DNA of 36,339 nt from DASSFG01 sp035547915. GTDB lineage: Bacteria > Planctomycetota > Planctomycetia > Pirellulales > JAICIG01. This document shows, in pieces, positions 27,024 to 34,344 of the stretch. How positions within the stretch are numbered: position 1 is the first letter of the stretch; the number at the start of each line of letters is the position of its first letter. The translations under genes and the position numbers were made by a program. The stretch covers positions 1 to 36,339 of the forward strand of contig DASZTS010000125.1 of NCBI GenBank assembly GCA_035547915.1, given 5' to 3'. The notes beneath the pieces were generated by a model, which worked only from the letters and a program-made list of their open reading frames with translations, searched no databases and was not told the DNA's origin.

Positions 27024-28172
27024 TCACTCGTCCGAACATTCGCAAATCAACTTTGCGACTTTACGCCCCGTCGTACTCATGGGGAAGTCGCCAAGCTGCG
27101 CGGGGCGCACCCATCGCAGGCCGGCCCGGCGACGCGGCGAGGAAATGCAATCGGCCCAGCGGCAGTCGAGCGTGATGCGGAAGCGCGTGACGCCGTGCTT
27201 GAGCGTGGCGATCGATTCCGCCACGGCAGCGACAACGCCGGTCGTAGCCGTCAGCTTCTCGGCGATCTCTTCGGCCAGCGAGCCGTTCGCCGCCTCGACG
27301 CCGAAACGAGGAAAATCCCAGAGGCCGGCCCAGCGCTCTCCCGCCTGACGTTGCCTCAGCAGCACGGTTGTTCCGCGCCGGACGACAATCAACGCTTCGC
27401 GCACGGTTTCGACCCGCGGCTTGGCTTTCGGCAATGGAATCACCTCCTGGAGCGACAGCCGGTTCGTCGGGCAGAGATCGCTCACCGGACAACTCGTGCA
27501 ACCGGGAGCACGCGGTGTACAGACCAGACTGCCCAGTTCCATCAATGCCTGGTTCAACCTGCTCGACCCGCGCTGCGGCAAGAGCTCTTCGGCCAACTTC
27601 CAAAGAATCGCGGTTCCTTGCTTCTGCCGCGGGTCGCCCCGGTAGGCGATCAAGCGGCTGAGGAGACGAATCGTATTGGCTTCCACGATCGGTTCGCGCG
27701 CGTCGAAGGCAATGGAGAGGATGGCACCCGCCGTATAACGGCCGATTCCCGGCAGCCGCCTCACGGCCTCGCGATCGGCCGGAAAGCGACCGCCATGTTC
27801 ACGAACGACGATTTGCGCCGCGCGATGCAACTGCCGCGCCCGCCGATAGTACCCCAATCCTTCCCAGAGGCGGAGCACATCGTGTTCGTCCGCCGCGGCC
27901 AGCGCTTCGATCGTAGGAAAGGCGGCCAAGAACCTGGGGAAATAGGCGGCGACCGTCGCCACCTGCGTCTGTTGGAGCATGATCTCGCTGACCCACACGC
28001 GGTAGGGGTCGGATGAGCGTCGCCATTCGAGATCGCGGGCGTGGCGATCGTACCAGGCGTGCAGCTTCCGGCGGAATTCCCGTTTCCAGGCCGGCGTCGG
28101 CCATTCGCCTTCGAGCGATTCGTCCTTCAACGTGGGATGCCGTCGAGCGGCCTTCCTTGGTTCGCTGGTCAT
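27024..28172 (-). CDS. mutY: A/G-specific adenine DNA glycosylase
   Basis: A 382-residue MutY, which removes adenine opposite 8-oxoguanine. The catalytic glutamate lies in VWVSEIMLQQTQVATV, the helix-hairpin-helix is RLPGIGRYTAGAILSIAF, and the iron-sulfur cluster motif is C-x6-C-x2-C-x5-C in CTPRAPGCTSCPVSDLC. The C-terminal Nudix-like domain that reads 8-oxoG follows (ALIVVRRGTTVLLRQRQAGE to the end). At the position of the second catalytic residue, usually Asp in a D-G-N phrase, the sequence reads IVEANTIRLL, so Glu-Ala replaces Asp-Gly. ATG 28172 is chosen as the first reasonable start; the frame is open to 28298. Convergent with the oxidoreductase across a repeat-filled spacer. Confidence 0.96.
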   Translation of the reverse strand: MTSEPRKAARRHPTLKDESLEGEWPTPAWKREFRRKLHAWYDRHARDLEWRRSSDPYRVWVSEIMLQQTQVATVAAYFPRFLAAFPTIEALAAADEHDVLRLWEGLGYYRRARQLHRAAQIVVREHGGRFPADREAVRRLPGIGRYTAGAILSIAFDAREPIVEANTIRLLSRLIAYRGDPRQKQGTAILWKLAEELLPQRGSSRLNQALMELGSLVCTPRAPGCTSCPVSDLCPTNRLSLQEVIPLPKAKPRVETVREALIVVRRGTTVLLRQRQAGERWAGLWDFPRFGVEAANGSLAEEIAEKLTATTGVVAAVAESIATLKHGVTRFRITLDCRWADCISSPRRRAGLRWVRPAQLGDFPMSTTGRKVAKLICECSDE

Positions 28173-28336
28173 CGTATGGGAAAACAAACACCATGCATTC
28201 TCGCCCGTCGCCAGTTTCGGGATTTTCGCCGAAGCCGTCGCGCCGTCAAGGCTTCGCGGTCGGCACGTTTCACGATTTCGGCCCGCGGCGTTCGCCATAC
28301 AAGACAGACTATGTCACCCTTCCGATCGATAAGCGA

Positions 28337-28615
28337 TCAAGAATAACCGACGGAAGTCTGCGCACCGTCCGGGGACCAGCTCGGATAGATGAAGCCTATG
28401 GTATTGCGAGCGACGAGCCGTCTGGGGTTCGCCCCGTCGGCATCCATCGCCCAGATGTGGAACGATCCCAAGACACCGCTCCGATTGCTGGCGAAAGCGA
28501 TCTGCTTTCCGTCGGGCGACCAGGTCGGATCGGAGTCGTAGCTGGCGCTGTTGGTCAGGTTGACCGGATTGGAGCCGTCGGCGTCGGCGGCCGCAGCATT
28601 CACTGAATTCCGCAT
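28337..28615 (-). pseudogene. Relic of a PD40/TolB-type beta-propeller gene
   Basis: The 92-codon frame holds two propeller blades of the WD40-like PD40 type: DPTWSPDGKQIAFASNRSG and IWAMDADGANPRRLV, then YPSWSPDGAQ before the stop. Complete proteins of this kind have six or more blades and an N-terminal signal peptide. Here only the last part is left, with no ribosome site. It lies head-on to the TPR-like gene at 28651 and upstream of mutY. Confidence 0.7.
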
Positions 28616-28650
28616 CCGTCGCTCATCGCCCTCTACGCTATACTACGGCG

Positions 28651-29217
28651 ATGAAGCAACGCAAAGGCAACAAACCCGCAGGCTCAGCCGATGACGACGA
28701 ACTCGGCTTTCGTCGCCGCCCGACGACGTTGCGCGTGCGGCGCCGACCGGCCGAAAAAGCATGGGAACTGGTCCATCCGCGCTGCGCCCTGGAACGCGCG
28801 GAGGATTTGGAAGAAGTGCAACTCATGCTCGAGGCCGGCGAGACCGACATCGCGATCGACGAGCTGCGTTGGCTTCTGAACGGCTGCGCCGATTTCGTCG
28901 CGGCCCACCGACTGCTCGGTGAATTGGCGCTGACGGACGAAGACTGGCGCTTGGCGCGAGGTCATTTCGGCTACGCCTACGAGATCGTGCTTTCGGCGTT
29001 TCCGCCGGGAGGACTCGACGGCCCGCTCCCCCACCGCCTGGCCGCCAACCAGCCGTTCTTCGAGTCGGCGAAAGGGCTGGCTCTCTGCTTGCACAAACTG
29101 GGAAAACGGAAGCTCGCCCGGCGCGTCGTAGAGCAGTTGCTCGTTTGTGATCCCAGCGATCCGCTCGGTTTGCGGAATTGGCAAGATGCGTGGGCCGACG
29201 AGTCGCGGCTCGATTGA
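28651..29217 (+). CDS. TPR-like protein of unknown function
   Basis: A 188-residue protein. The basic N-terminus (GFRRRPTTLRVRRRPAEKAW) is followed by helical pairs resembling tetratricopeptide repeats: AEDLEEVQLMLEAGETDIAI, DFVAAHRLLGELALTDEDWR, and KGLALCLHKLGKRKLARRVV with a closing LLVCDPSDPLGLRNW. No signal peptide is seen, so it is likely cytoplasmic. The partner is unknown. A TATACT-like box lies just before the start (28638-28643), but there is no strong ribosome site. Confidence 0.8.
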   Translation: MKQRKGNKPAGSADDDELGFRRRPTTLRVRRRPAEKAWELVHPRCALERAEDLEEVQLMLEAGETDIAIDELRWLLNGCADFVAAHRLLGELALTDEDWRLARGHFGYAYEIVLSAFPPGGLDGPLPHRLAANQPFFESAKGLALCLHKLGKRKLARRVVEQLLVCDPSDPLGLRNWQDAWADESRLD

Positions 29218-29411
29218 CGAATTCCTCGAACCATTCCGCCGCGTCGCCTGTCTCCCGATAAGTTGGGCGAACTGCGCGCGAATGCGCCCGAAGGAAAGGC
29301 GCTTTTCCCGCGCGCCGCTCAAAAAATCGAACGTCCTTCCCGCATCTCGCGTAGCATGGTTGAGCACGAATTTGTAACCTGACTTCTCTTTGTAGAAAGG
29401 AAGGGTCGACG

Positions 29412-30509
29412 ATGAGATTGCAGAGAATTCGGCCTGTTTTAGCGCTTCTGCTGCTCTCGCTCGGCACGGTTTCCCCAGTCCTTGCCGCTCAGCCAAAGGT
29501 CAGTTTCGACCTGGGTTACGTAGTCGAATGCCACGACGTAACCCCCCAGGCCTTTGCCCTGCTGCACCCTAACGAGAAGGTGATCGAAGCCAATCTTCGC
29601 CTCTCGGTGCGATTGGAAAAGGGCGAGGAAAAGGACGTTGACCAATTGCAGGTCGAGATCACCAGCCCCGGCGAGCGGCTGCGGATCATCGACTTCCTAC
29701 CACGGACCACGATCGAGCCCGAGGCAGCCGACAATATCGAAGTGGTCAAAACCAGCGAGACGGTGCGGAGCCTCGGGGCGACGGTGGGCACCACGGTCTC
29801 CATCAACGGAGGCAATGCGCACGGCAACGGCGCCGTCGTCACCTCGGCCCTGCCGGCGGGCAACGCCAATGCCACCCATCGCCATGAATTGAAAGAGACG
29901 ACCAAGAAGATTCCCGCGGGCCGCCCCGTCGTGACGAGCGGCACGCTCGAAAACGAGCACGGTGTGTTCTTCAAGCTGAAGCGCACGGCAGCGGGCTCTT
30001 TCGAGGGAATCAAGCTCTTTTCGTTCCGGTTCGCGGTGCCGAGCAACTGGCGCGGCGACTGGGTGGTGATCTCGTGCCAAGCGCAGGGAACGGTCACCCG
30101 CTACTTCTTCAAGTCGATCGAAGAGATCGGCACGACGAAGGCCTTCTTGGCCCTGCACTTGGCCGGCGACGCGCCCGCGGAACACGCCGCGGTCGAAGTG
30201 GCTCAAGCACAGGAAGAATACTTTGCTTCCAAGCCGCCGAAGGACCGCTATGACCTGATCATCACCACCCTGGCAACGGAAGCGCGGCCGTGGCGCGACG
30301 CGTCGCACACGCACCATGTGGCCGCCTCCATCAAGACGCCGGTCACTGCCCTGAAGCCGCCCACCAACGGTGTATTCCGCTTCGCCTCGGCCCACAAACA
30401 GCCGTCATGCGAGGCTTGCACCTTGCTCAAGCAATCGCTCGATCAGGCCGCCCGATTTTCGGCCGCGCCCGGTTGGCACGCCGACGAAGCCGGCGCGAGC
30501 AACGATTGA
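29412..30509 (+). CDS. Exported protein of unknown function
   Basis: A 365-residue protein with a clear signal peptide (MRLQRIRPVLALLLLSLGTV through VLAA, cleavage near residue 26). The mature part has beta-rich stretches (NLRLSVRLEKGEEKDVDQLQ, SFRFAVPSNWRGDWVVISCQ) and a His-rich segment near the end (DASHTHHVAASIKTP) followed by PSCEACTLLKQ with a C-x2-C pair. No family is recognised; it looks planctomycete-specific. GGAAGGG lies 6 bases before ATG 29412. A thioredoxin-like gene follows 62 bp downstream on the same strand, so the C-x2-C pair may be relevant. Confidence 0.8.
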   Translation: MRLQRIRPVLALLLLSLGTVSPVLAAQPKVSFDLGYVVECHDVTPQAFALLHPNEKVIEANLRLSVRLEKGEEKDVDQLQVEITSPGERLRIIDFLPRTTIEPEAADNIEVVKTSETVRSLGATVGTTVSINGGNAHGNGAVVTSALPAGNANATHRHELKETTKKIPAGRPVVTSGTLENEHGVFFKLKRTAAGSFEGIKLFSFRFAVPSNWRGDWVVISCQAQGTVTRYFFKSIEEIGTTKAFLALHLAGDAPAEHAAVEVAQAQEEYFASKPPKDRYDLIITTLATEARPWRDASHTHHVAASIKTPVTALKPPTNGVFRFASAHKQPSCEACTLLKQSLDQAARFSAAPGWHADEAGASND

Positions 30510-30571
30510 GGCCGATTTCATCCTGGCCGCGAGGCGGATATACTGACCCGGCCGGGTGAAAGGGCCGACGG

Positions 30572-30904
30572 ATGACATACAGCGAAGAGAGCGAGCCGGA
30601 ACCGACGCGTGCGGATGTCGACCAGATGACGGGGCCGGTGCTGTTGGAGTTCGGTGCCGCGTGGTGCGGCCATTGCCAGGCGTTGCAGCCCGATTTGGTC
30701 AAGGCACTGGCCGCCCAGGCAAATGTGCGGCACATCAAGATCGAGGACGGCAAGGGCAAGCCCCTGGGCCGCTCGTTCGGTGTCAAGCTCTGGCCAACGC
30801 TTGTCTTCTTGCAAGACGGCCGGGTGCTCAAACAGGTCTCGCGTCCCAGCTCCGACGAGCTTTCTCAGGGAATGTCGCTGCTCGCCCACGGCGGCACCGC
30901 ATAA
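30572..30904 (+). CDS. Thioredoxin-like protein with CGHC active site
   Basis: A 110-residue thioredoxin fold. The active site is AAWCGHCQALQPDL, so the dipeptide between the cysteines is Gly-His as in PDI/DsbA-like oxidants rather than the Gly-Pro of classical thioredoxin. The cis-proline loop is seen as GVKLWPTLVFLQDG. There is no signal peptide, so it should act in the cytoplasm. AAAGGG about 7 bases upstream supports ATG 30572. The adjacent upstream gene encodes an exported protein with a C-x2-C pair. Confidence 0.92.
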   Translation: MTYSEESEPEPTRADVDQMTGPVLLEFGAAWCGHCQALQPDLVKALAAQANVRHIKIEDGKGKPLGRSFGVKLWPTLVFLQDGRVLKQVSRPSSDELSQGMSLLAHGGTA

Positions 30905-30930
30905 CGATCCGCCGACGTCGTGCCACCTGC

Positions 30931-31131
30931 TTGCGGATCGTGATCATCGTGGAGCTGGTGGCAACTCTCTCCGCTCCCACCGCCGCCGACGACTCACTCC
31001 AAGGGCGAGCGCCTTGGCACCTTATCGAGCCGTTCACCGCCCCTCCGCCCGAATTTGCCGGCACCTCGGAACATATCGATCTCCGCTCGAGTTTGCCGAT
31101 GGCAGCCAGGTTCGAGACGGCCGACGATTGA
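30931..31131 (+). pseudogene. Relic of an exported esterase-type gene (5' fragment)
   Basis: A signal-peptide-like start (LRIVIIVELVATLSAPTAAD from 30931) leads into PWHLIEPFTAPPPEFAG. The expected continuation, GTYRSPLEFADGSQV, is found in another frame (31068-31112), and ETADD with TGA where a TGG tryptophan is expected returns to the first frame (31113-31131). This N-terminal phrase is typical of planctomycete exported esterase/alpha-beta-hydrolase proteins. Two opposite frameshifts and one nonsense codon mean the gene is dead, and the catalytic part is absent. The family name is my recollection of the N-terminal phrase and is less sure than the decay itself. Confidence 0.55.
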
Positions 31132-31151
31132 CCATCCGAAGCTCGCCTCAT

Positions 31152-31190
31152 GCCAGGAAATAGGACGGGAAAGCCGTCTTATTTGCTAGC
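31152..31190. repeat. Hairpin repeat with GGACGG/CCGTC core, copy 1
   Basis: GCCAGGAAATAGGACGG and GCCGTCTTATTTGCTAGC form a long imperfect stem around a short GAAA-type loop. A second copy is at 35972-36010. It lies 20 bp after the esterase relic. No T-run follows on either strand. Confidence 0.6.
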
Positions 31191-31337
31191 CCCACCCCGT
31201 TGCTCGCAGCTTCTATCTATCGGCCCCTTTTCGCGCCGAACATCTCAAGCGCTTTGAGCGAATGGACTTGAGCAAGTCGCCAATGAGTATGGCACCGCAC
31301 TTGCTTAGGGAGGCCGTACGGAACAGTTGGAACGTGT

Positions 31338-31359
31338 GGCGGCCACGGAACAGGCCGCC
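31338..31359. other. GC-rich hairpin before the GYF_2 gene
   Basis: GGCGGCC and GGCCGCC form a perfect 7-bp stem with an 8-base loop, ending 12-33 bp before the possible start codons of the downstream gene. It could affect translation or be chance in GC-rich DNA. The rest of 31191-31370 holds nothing else I recognise. Confidence 0.3.
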
Positions 31360-31391
31360 GCCAATTCGCTATGTCAGCAGAGGCCACGCCG

Positions 31392-32135
31392 ATGAGTGAG
31401 TGGTATTGCCGTTTATTCGGTCAAGAATTGGGCCCGATGTCTCGGGACGAGTTGGTCTTTTTGGCCGAGAAGGGAAACCTGCGCCGGGACACGCCGGTCT
31501 GCCGGGCGGCAGAACGCGTCTGGCGGCCCGCGGGCCAGATCCATGGCCTCTTTGTCGACGAACATCGCGAGCAATCGGCGAGGGTCGAGTTATCCACCCC
31601 AGAGCAACCGCGGGCGCCGCAGGGGCGAGTTCGCGATGCCTCTCCGCCAAAGAAGCCCCAACGCGGCATAAGTCCGCGCCGGCGGAGGGCAAGCTTACCA
31701 TCCATCAGCCTTCCCTCGTTGCGCTGGTTGAAGGCGCTCGCACTTCTTTTTGCCATCGCGGGAATTGCCGGCGCCGGCCACGTAGCCTACCAGGCGGCAG
31801 CGGCCACCCCTGTCAATCATCGTGCGATTGCACAAGAGCTCGAGCGATACTTTGCCGAAGTTCAGGAGTCACGGCAGACCGATCTCGACTATGTGGCTGC
31901 CGCGATACTGAAGGGGCGGCTCAGAGCACAAATCAACTCACTACGACTCCCTTTGCGAAATTCGGCCCCGGGCGGTGTGGAAGCAATCCTTGAGGCGGCG
32001 GCCAACTCTGTGTCGACGATGGTTGAGGATCTGGCTCTCGCCAAATCGCCCGCCGCCGACCAGGCGTTCACCCAGAACGCCGACGAATTTCAGCGTCTGA
32101 TCGCTCAAGCCAAACAGTCCATCTCGGGCACATAA
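31392..32135 (+). CDS. GYF_2-domain single-span membrane protein
   Basis: A 247-residue protein. Residues about 1-55 form a GYF_2 (DUF4339) domain: MSEWYCRLFGQELGPMSRDE and VWRPAGQIHGLF. A basic, Pro/Arg-rich linker (PKKPQRGISPRRRRASLPSI) leads to one membrane span (LALLFAIAGIAGAGHVAYQA) and a helical C-terminal part (HRAIAQELERYFAEVQESRQ and following), probably outside the cytoplasm. The GYF_2 part usually binds proline-rich peptides. ATG 31392 has AGAGG upstream at 11 bases; ATG 31371 in frame would add seven residues. A good terminator follows. Confidence 0.85.
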   Translation: MSEWYCRLFGQELGPMSRDELVFLAEKGNLRRDTPVCRAAERVWRPAGQIHGLFVDEHREQSARVELSTPEQPRAPQGRVRDASPPKKPQRGISPRRRRASLPSISLPSLRWLKALALLFAIAGIAGAGHVAYQAAAATPVNHRAIAQELERYFAEVQESRQTDLDYVAAAILKGRLRAQINSLRLPLRNSAPGGVEAILEAAANSVSTMVEDLALAKSPAADQAFTQNADEFQRLIAQAKQSISGT

Positions 32136-32177
32136 GTCAGAGTACTTGGCTCAACAAATCGGCCGCTAGATGGTCCT

Positions 32178-32215
32178 GGAGCTGTTTTTTCGCAGCTCCA
32201 TACAGTTTTTAGTTT
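32178..32215 (+). terminator. Intrinsic terminator of the GYF_2 gene
   Basis: A 7-bp perfect stem GGAGCTG / CAGCTCC with loop TTTTTTCG is followed by ATACAG and two runs of five T (GTTTTTAGTTTTT). It lies 43 bp after the stop of the plus-strand gene. This is the clearest intrinsic terminator in the window. Confidence 0.6.
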
Positions 32216-32261
32216 TTGTCAGTTGCGCTGCGAGTGGCAGGGAGGGCGGCTCCGGCGTCTA

Positions 32262-33920
32262 CTACGGCCTCGGTTGCCCGTTCCGGAATCGGCGCCAATC
32301 AACTCCCAGACTTCGCATGCGCCCGCGCAACGTATGGGGATTGATGCCTAGTAGTTGTGCCGCGCCGAACGGCCCCTCGATACGTCCTTGGCTCCGTCGC
32401 AAGGCTTCTTCGATATGACGAGCCATGGCCGCGTCGAGTGAGGCAAACGCTTCGGACTGCGACAGCACGTTCGCCACGGCAGGTTCGGTTTGTCGAATGG
32501 GTGCAGGGCTCGTTGCCATCGGTCCCAGGGCAGTGGCAACGTCGAGACGCTTTCCATCGCCGAGGATCACCGCCCGTTCCATGACTGCTGCCAACTCGCG
32601 AACGTTGCCCGGCCAGTCGTAGGAGGTGAGCATGTTCACGGCCGCCTCCGATGGCACGAGCGGCCGAGCACCTAGACGCTGCGCCGATCGCATCGCGAAA
32701 TGGTGGGCCAGCGCGGCGATATCCTGCTTGCGTTCGCGCAACGGGGGGAGCCGAACCGGAAAGACGGCCAGCCGGTACCACAAGTCTTCGCGAAAACTCT
32801 TGTCGGACGTCATCGAGTGCAAGTCGCGGTGCGTGGCCGCCACGACTCGGACATCGACGGTGACTTGCTTTTCGCCGCCGACACGCTCGAACGTGCCGTC
32901 TTGAAGGATGCGCAACAGTCTCACCTGCGCGGCGAGGCTCAGCTCACCGCATTCGTCCAAGAAGAGCGTACCACCGTCGGCCCGCTCGAACCATCCTTTG
33001 CGCTGGCCGAGCGCGCCGGTGAAGCTTCCTCGCTCGTGCCCAAACAATTCGGAATCGACCAACTCCGGCGAGATGGCACCGCAGTTCACGCGCAGAAAGG
33101 GACCGCTCGCTCGACGCGACCGCTCATGAATGGCGCGCGCCACGACTTCCTTCCCCGAGCCCGTTTCGCCCAGGATCAACACCGGCACGTCCGTCTTGGC
33201 GACCTGCTCCACACGTTCCATGACCTCTCGCAGGCCCGTTTCGGCGCCGATGATCGACTCGCTGATGTCTTGGCGGCCCAAACGCGACAAAAGCGATCGA
33301 TTATCCGCTTCGGCCGCCTCACGTAAGGCGCGCAGTTCACGCAAACGGCGATCGTTCTCCAGCCAAACAGTGAAAGGCTCGAGCAATAACCGAATGATGC
33401 GCTCGTGCCGTTGCCCCAGCTCGCCGCGCTCATTGCGTAAGAACAGGACTGTTCCGACCGGCCCTTCGGGGCCCAAGAGCGGACCGGCAATCAGATCGCC
33501 AGTCAGCCCTGCTGGGACGACTCCGTCCGGAAAATCGTCCGTTGACTCCGTGGCACCACGAAGAAGTTGCCCCCGCTGGCACCAAGACAGGAGCGCGGAC
33601 CAACTCCGCTCGCTCAGCTCCCGGCGCAATTCGGCCGGCGAGGGGGTGGGGCGGCATGCGCCTGTCGCCACGGTTTCTATCGAGCGCCGTGCATGATCGA
33701 GGCGACGCACCACGATCAAATCAACCGGCAACCGTCGAAACAGATGCGGGGCCGCGTCGGCCAAAGCGTCACCGATCTCGGTGTGCCGGCACGCCTCGCG
33801 CCACACGGAGAGCAAGAGGTGACCGAACCGCGATACGGGAACGTTGTTGCCGTTTCTACCCTCAAGCAGGTCGAAATGTGGATATCTCTGGAACAAGGCC
33901 ACACCCGCTGGAAGCGTCAT
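32262..33920 (-). CDS. Sigma-54-dependent enhancer-binding regulator (GAF/AAA+/Fis)
   Basis: A 552-residue NtrC-class activator without a receiver domain. Residues about 35-205 look like a GAF-type sensor, resembling the FhlA/NorR layout. The AAA+ domain (about 223-460) has Walker A GETGSGKE, the sigma-54 contact loop as GSFTGA rather than GAFTGA, Walker B GGTLFLDECGEL, and the arginine-finger region SFREDLWYRLAVFPVRLPPL. The Fis-type helix-turn-helix ends the protein (RIEGPFGAAQLLGINPHTLR). No partner histidine kinase and no sigma-54 promoter (GG-N10-GC) were found nearby, so the target is unknown. The start at ATG 33920 has an AGAGG that is very close, so a slightly later start is possible. 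Confidence 0.95.
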   Translation of the reverse strand: MTLPAGVALFQRYPHFDLLEGRNGNNVPVSRFGHLLLSVWREACRHTEIGDALADAAPHLFRRLPVDLIVVRRLDHARRSIETVATGACRPTPSPAELRRELSERSWSALLSWCQRGQLLRGATESTDDFPDGVVPAGLTGDLIAGPLLGPEGPVGTVLFLRNERGELGQRHERIIRLLLEPFTVWLENDRRLRELRALREAAEADNRSLLSRLGRQDISESIIGAETGLREVMERVEQVAKTDVPVLILGETGSGKEVVARAIHERSRRASGPFLRVNCGAISPELVDSELFGHERGSFTGALGQRKGWFERADGGTLFLDECGELSLAAQVRLLRILQDGTFERVGGEKQVTVDVRVVAATHRDLHSMTSDKSFREDLWYRLAVFPVRLPPLRERKQDIAALAHHFAMRSAQRLGARPLVPSEAAVNMLTSYDWPGNVRELAAVMERAVILGDGKRLDVATALGPMATSPAPIRQTEPAVANVLSQSEAFASLDAAMARHIEEALRRSQGRIEGPFGAAQLLGINPHTLRGRMRSLGVDWRRFRNGQPRP

Positions 33921-34170
33921 GCCTCTGGCGGAACCAGTCAGCGACGTGGATCATCGTTGTAATGAGCTTGTCGTCGGTAGGATGCGTTCTTCCCGGACGA
34001 TACATCACATATCGACTCAACTTAGTGATAATTATCGACAATTTCGCGGCCGCCGTCAACTGGAACTCGCCGAAAACCGCACGAAAAAAGGCTCTTACCC
34101 AGCCCGCCAGCGACGGCAATGCAGCGGCATGGGATATTATGACCCCGCCGCCGCGGACCCAAAAAGGCAG

Positions 34171-34242
34171 CACGGATGGCACGGGTGAGCAGGGATACGA
34201 TGACTTGGTCACCCTTATCCGTGCTGTCCATGCCATCCGTGG
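34171..34242. repeat. Long inverted repeat in the regulator-pseudopilin spacer
   Basis: CACGGATG (left) and CATCCGTG (right) pair perfectly; inside them GCACGG pairs with CCGTGC and GTGA with TCAC, with a 20-base loop. It is the only structure I see in the 33921-34344 spacer. The phrase resembles intergenic repeats of other bacteria built on GGATGGCA / TGCCATCC. No T-run follows. Confidence 0.5.
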
Positions 34243-34344
34243 TTTATGCCTTTCTTCGTCGTGGGGTTTACGGCCAAGGGTGCGTTCGCACGTCCCTCCA
34301 TTGGCGTTGCGCCACCTAGACCTCTCCGTGCGGAGATCAGACGA

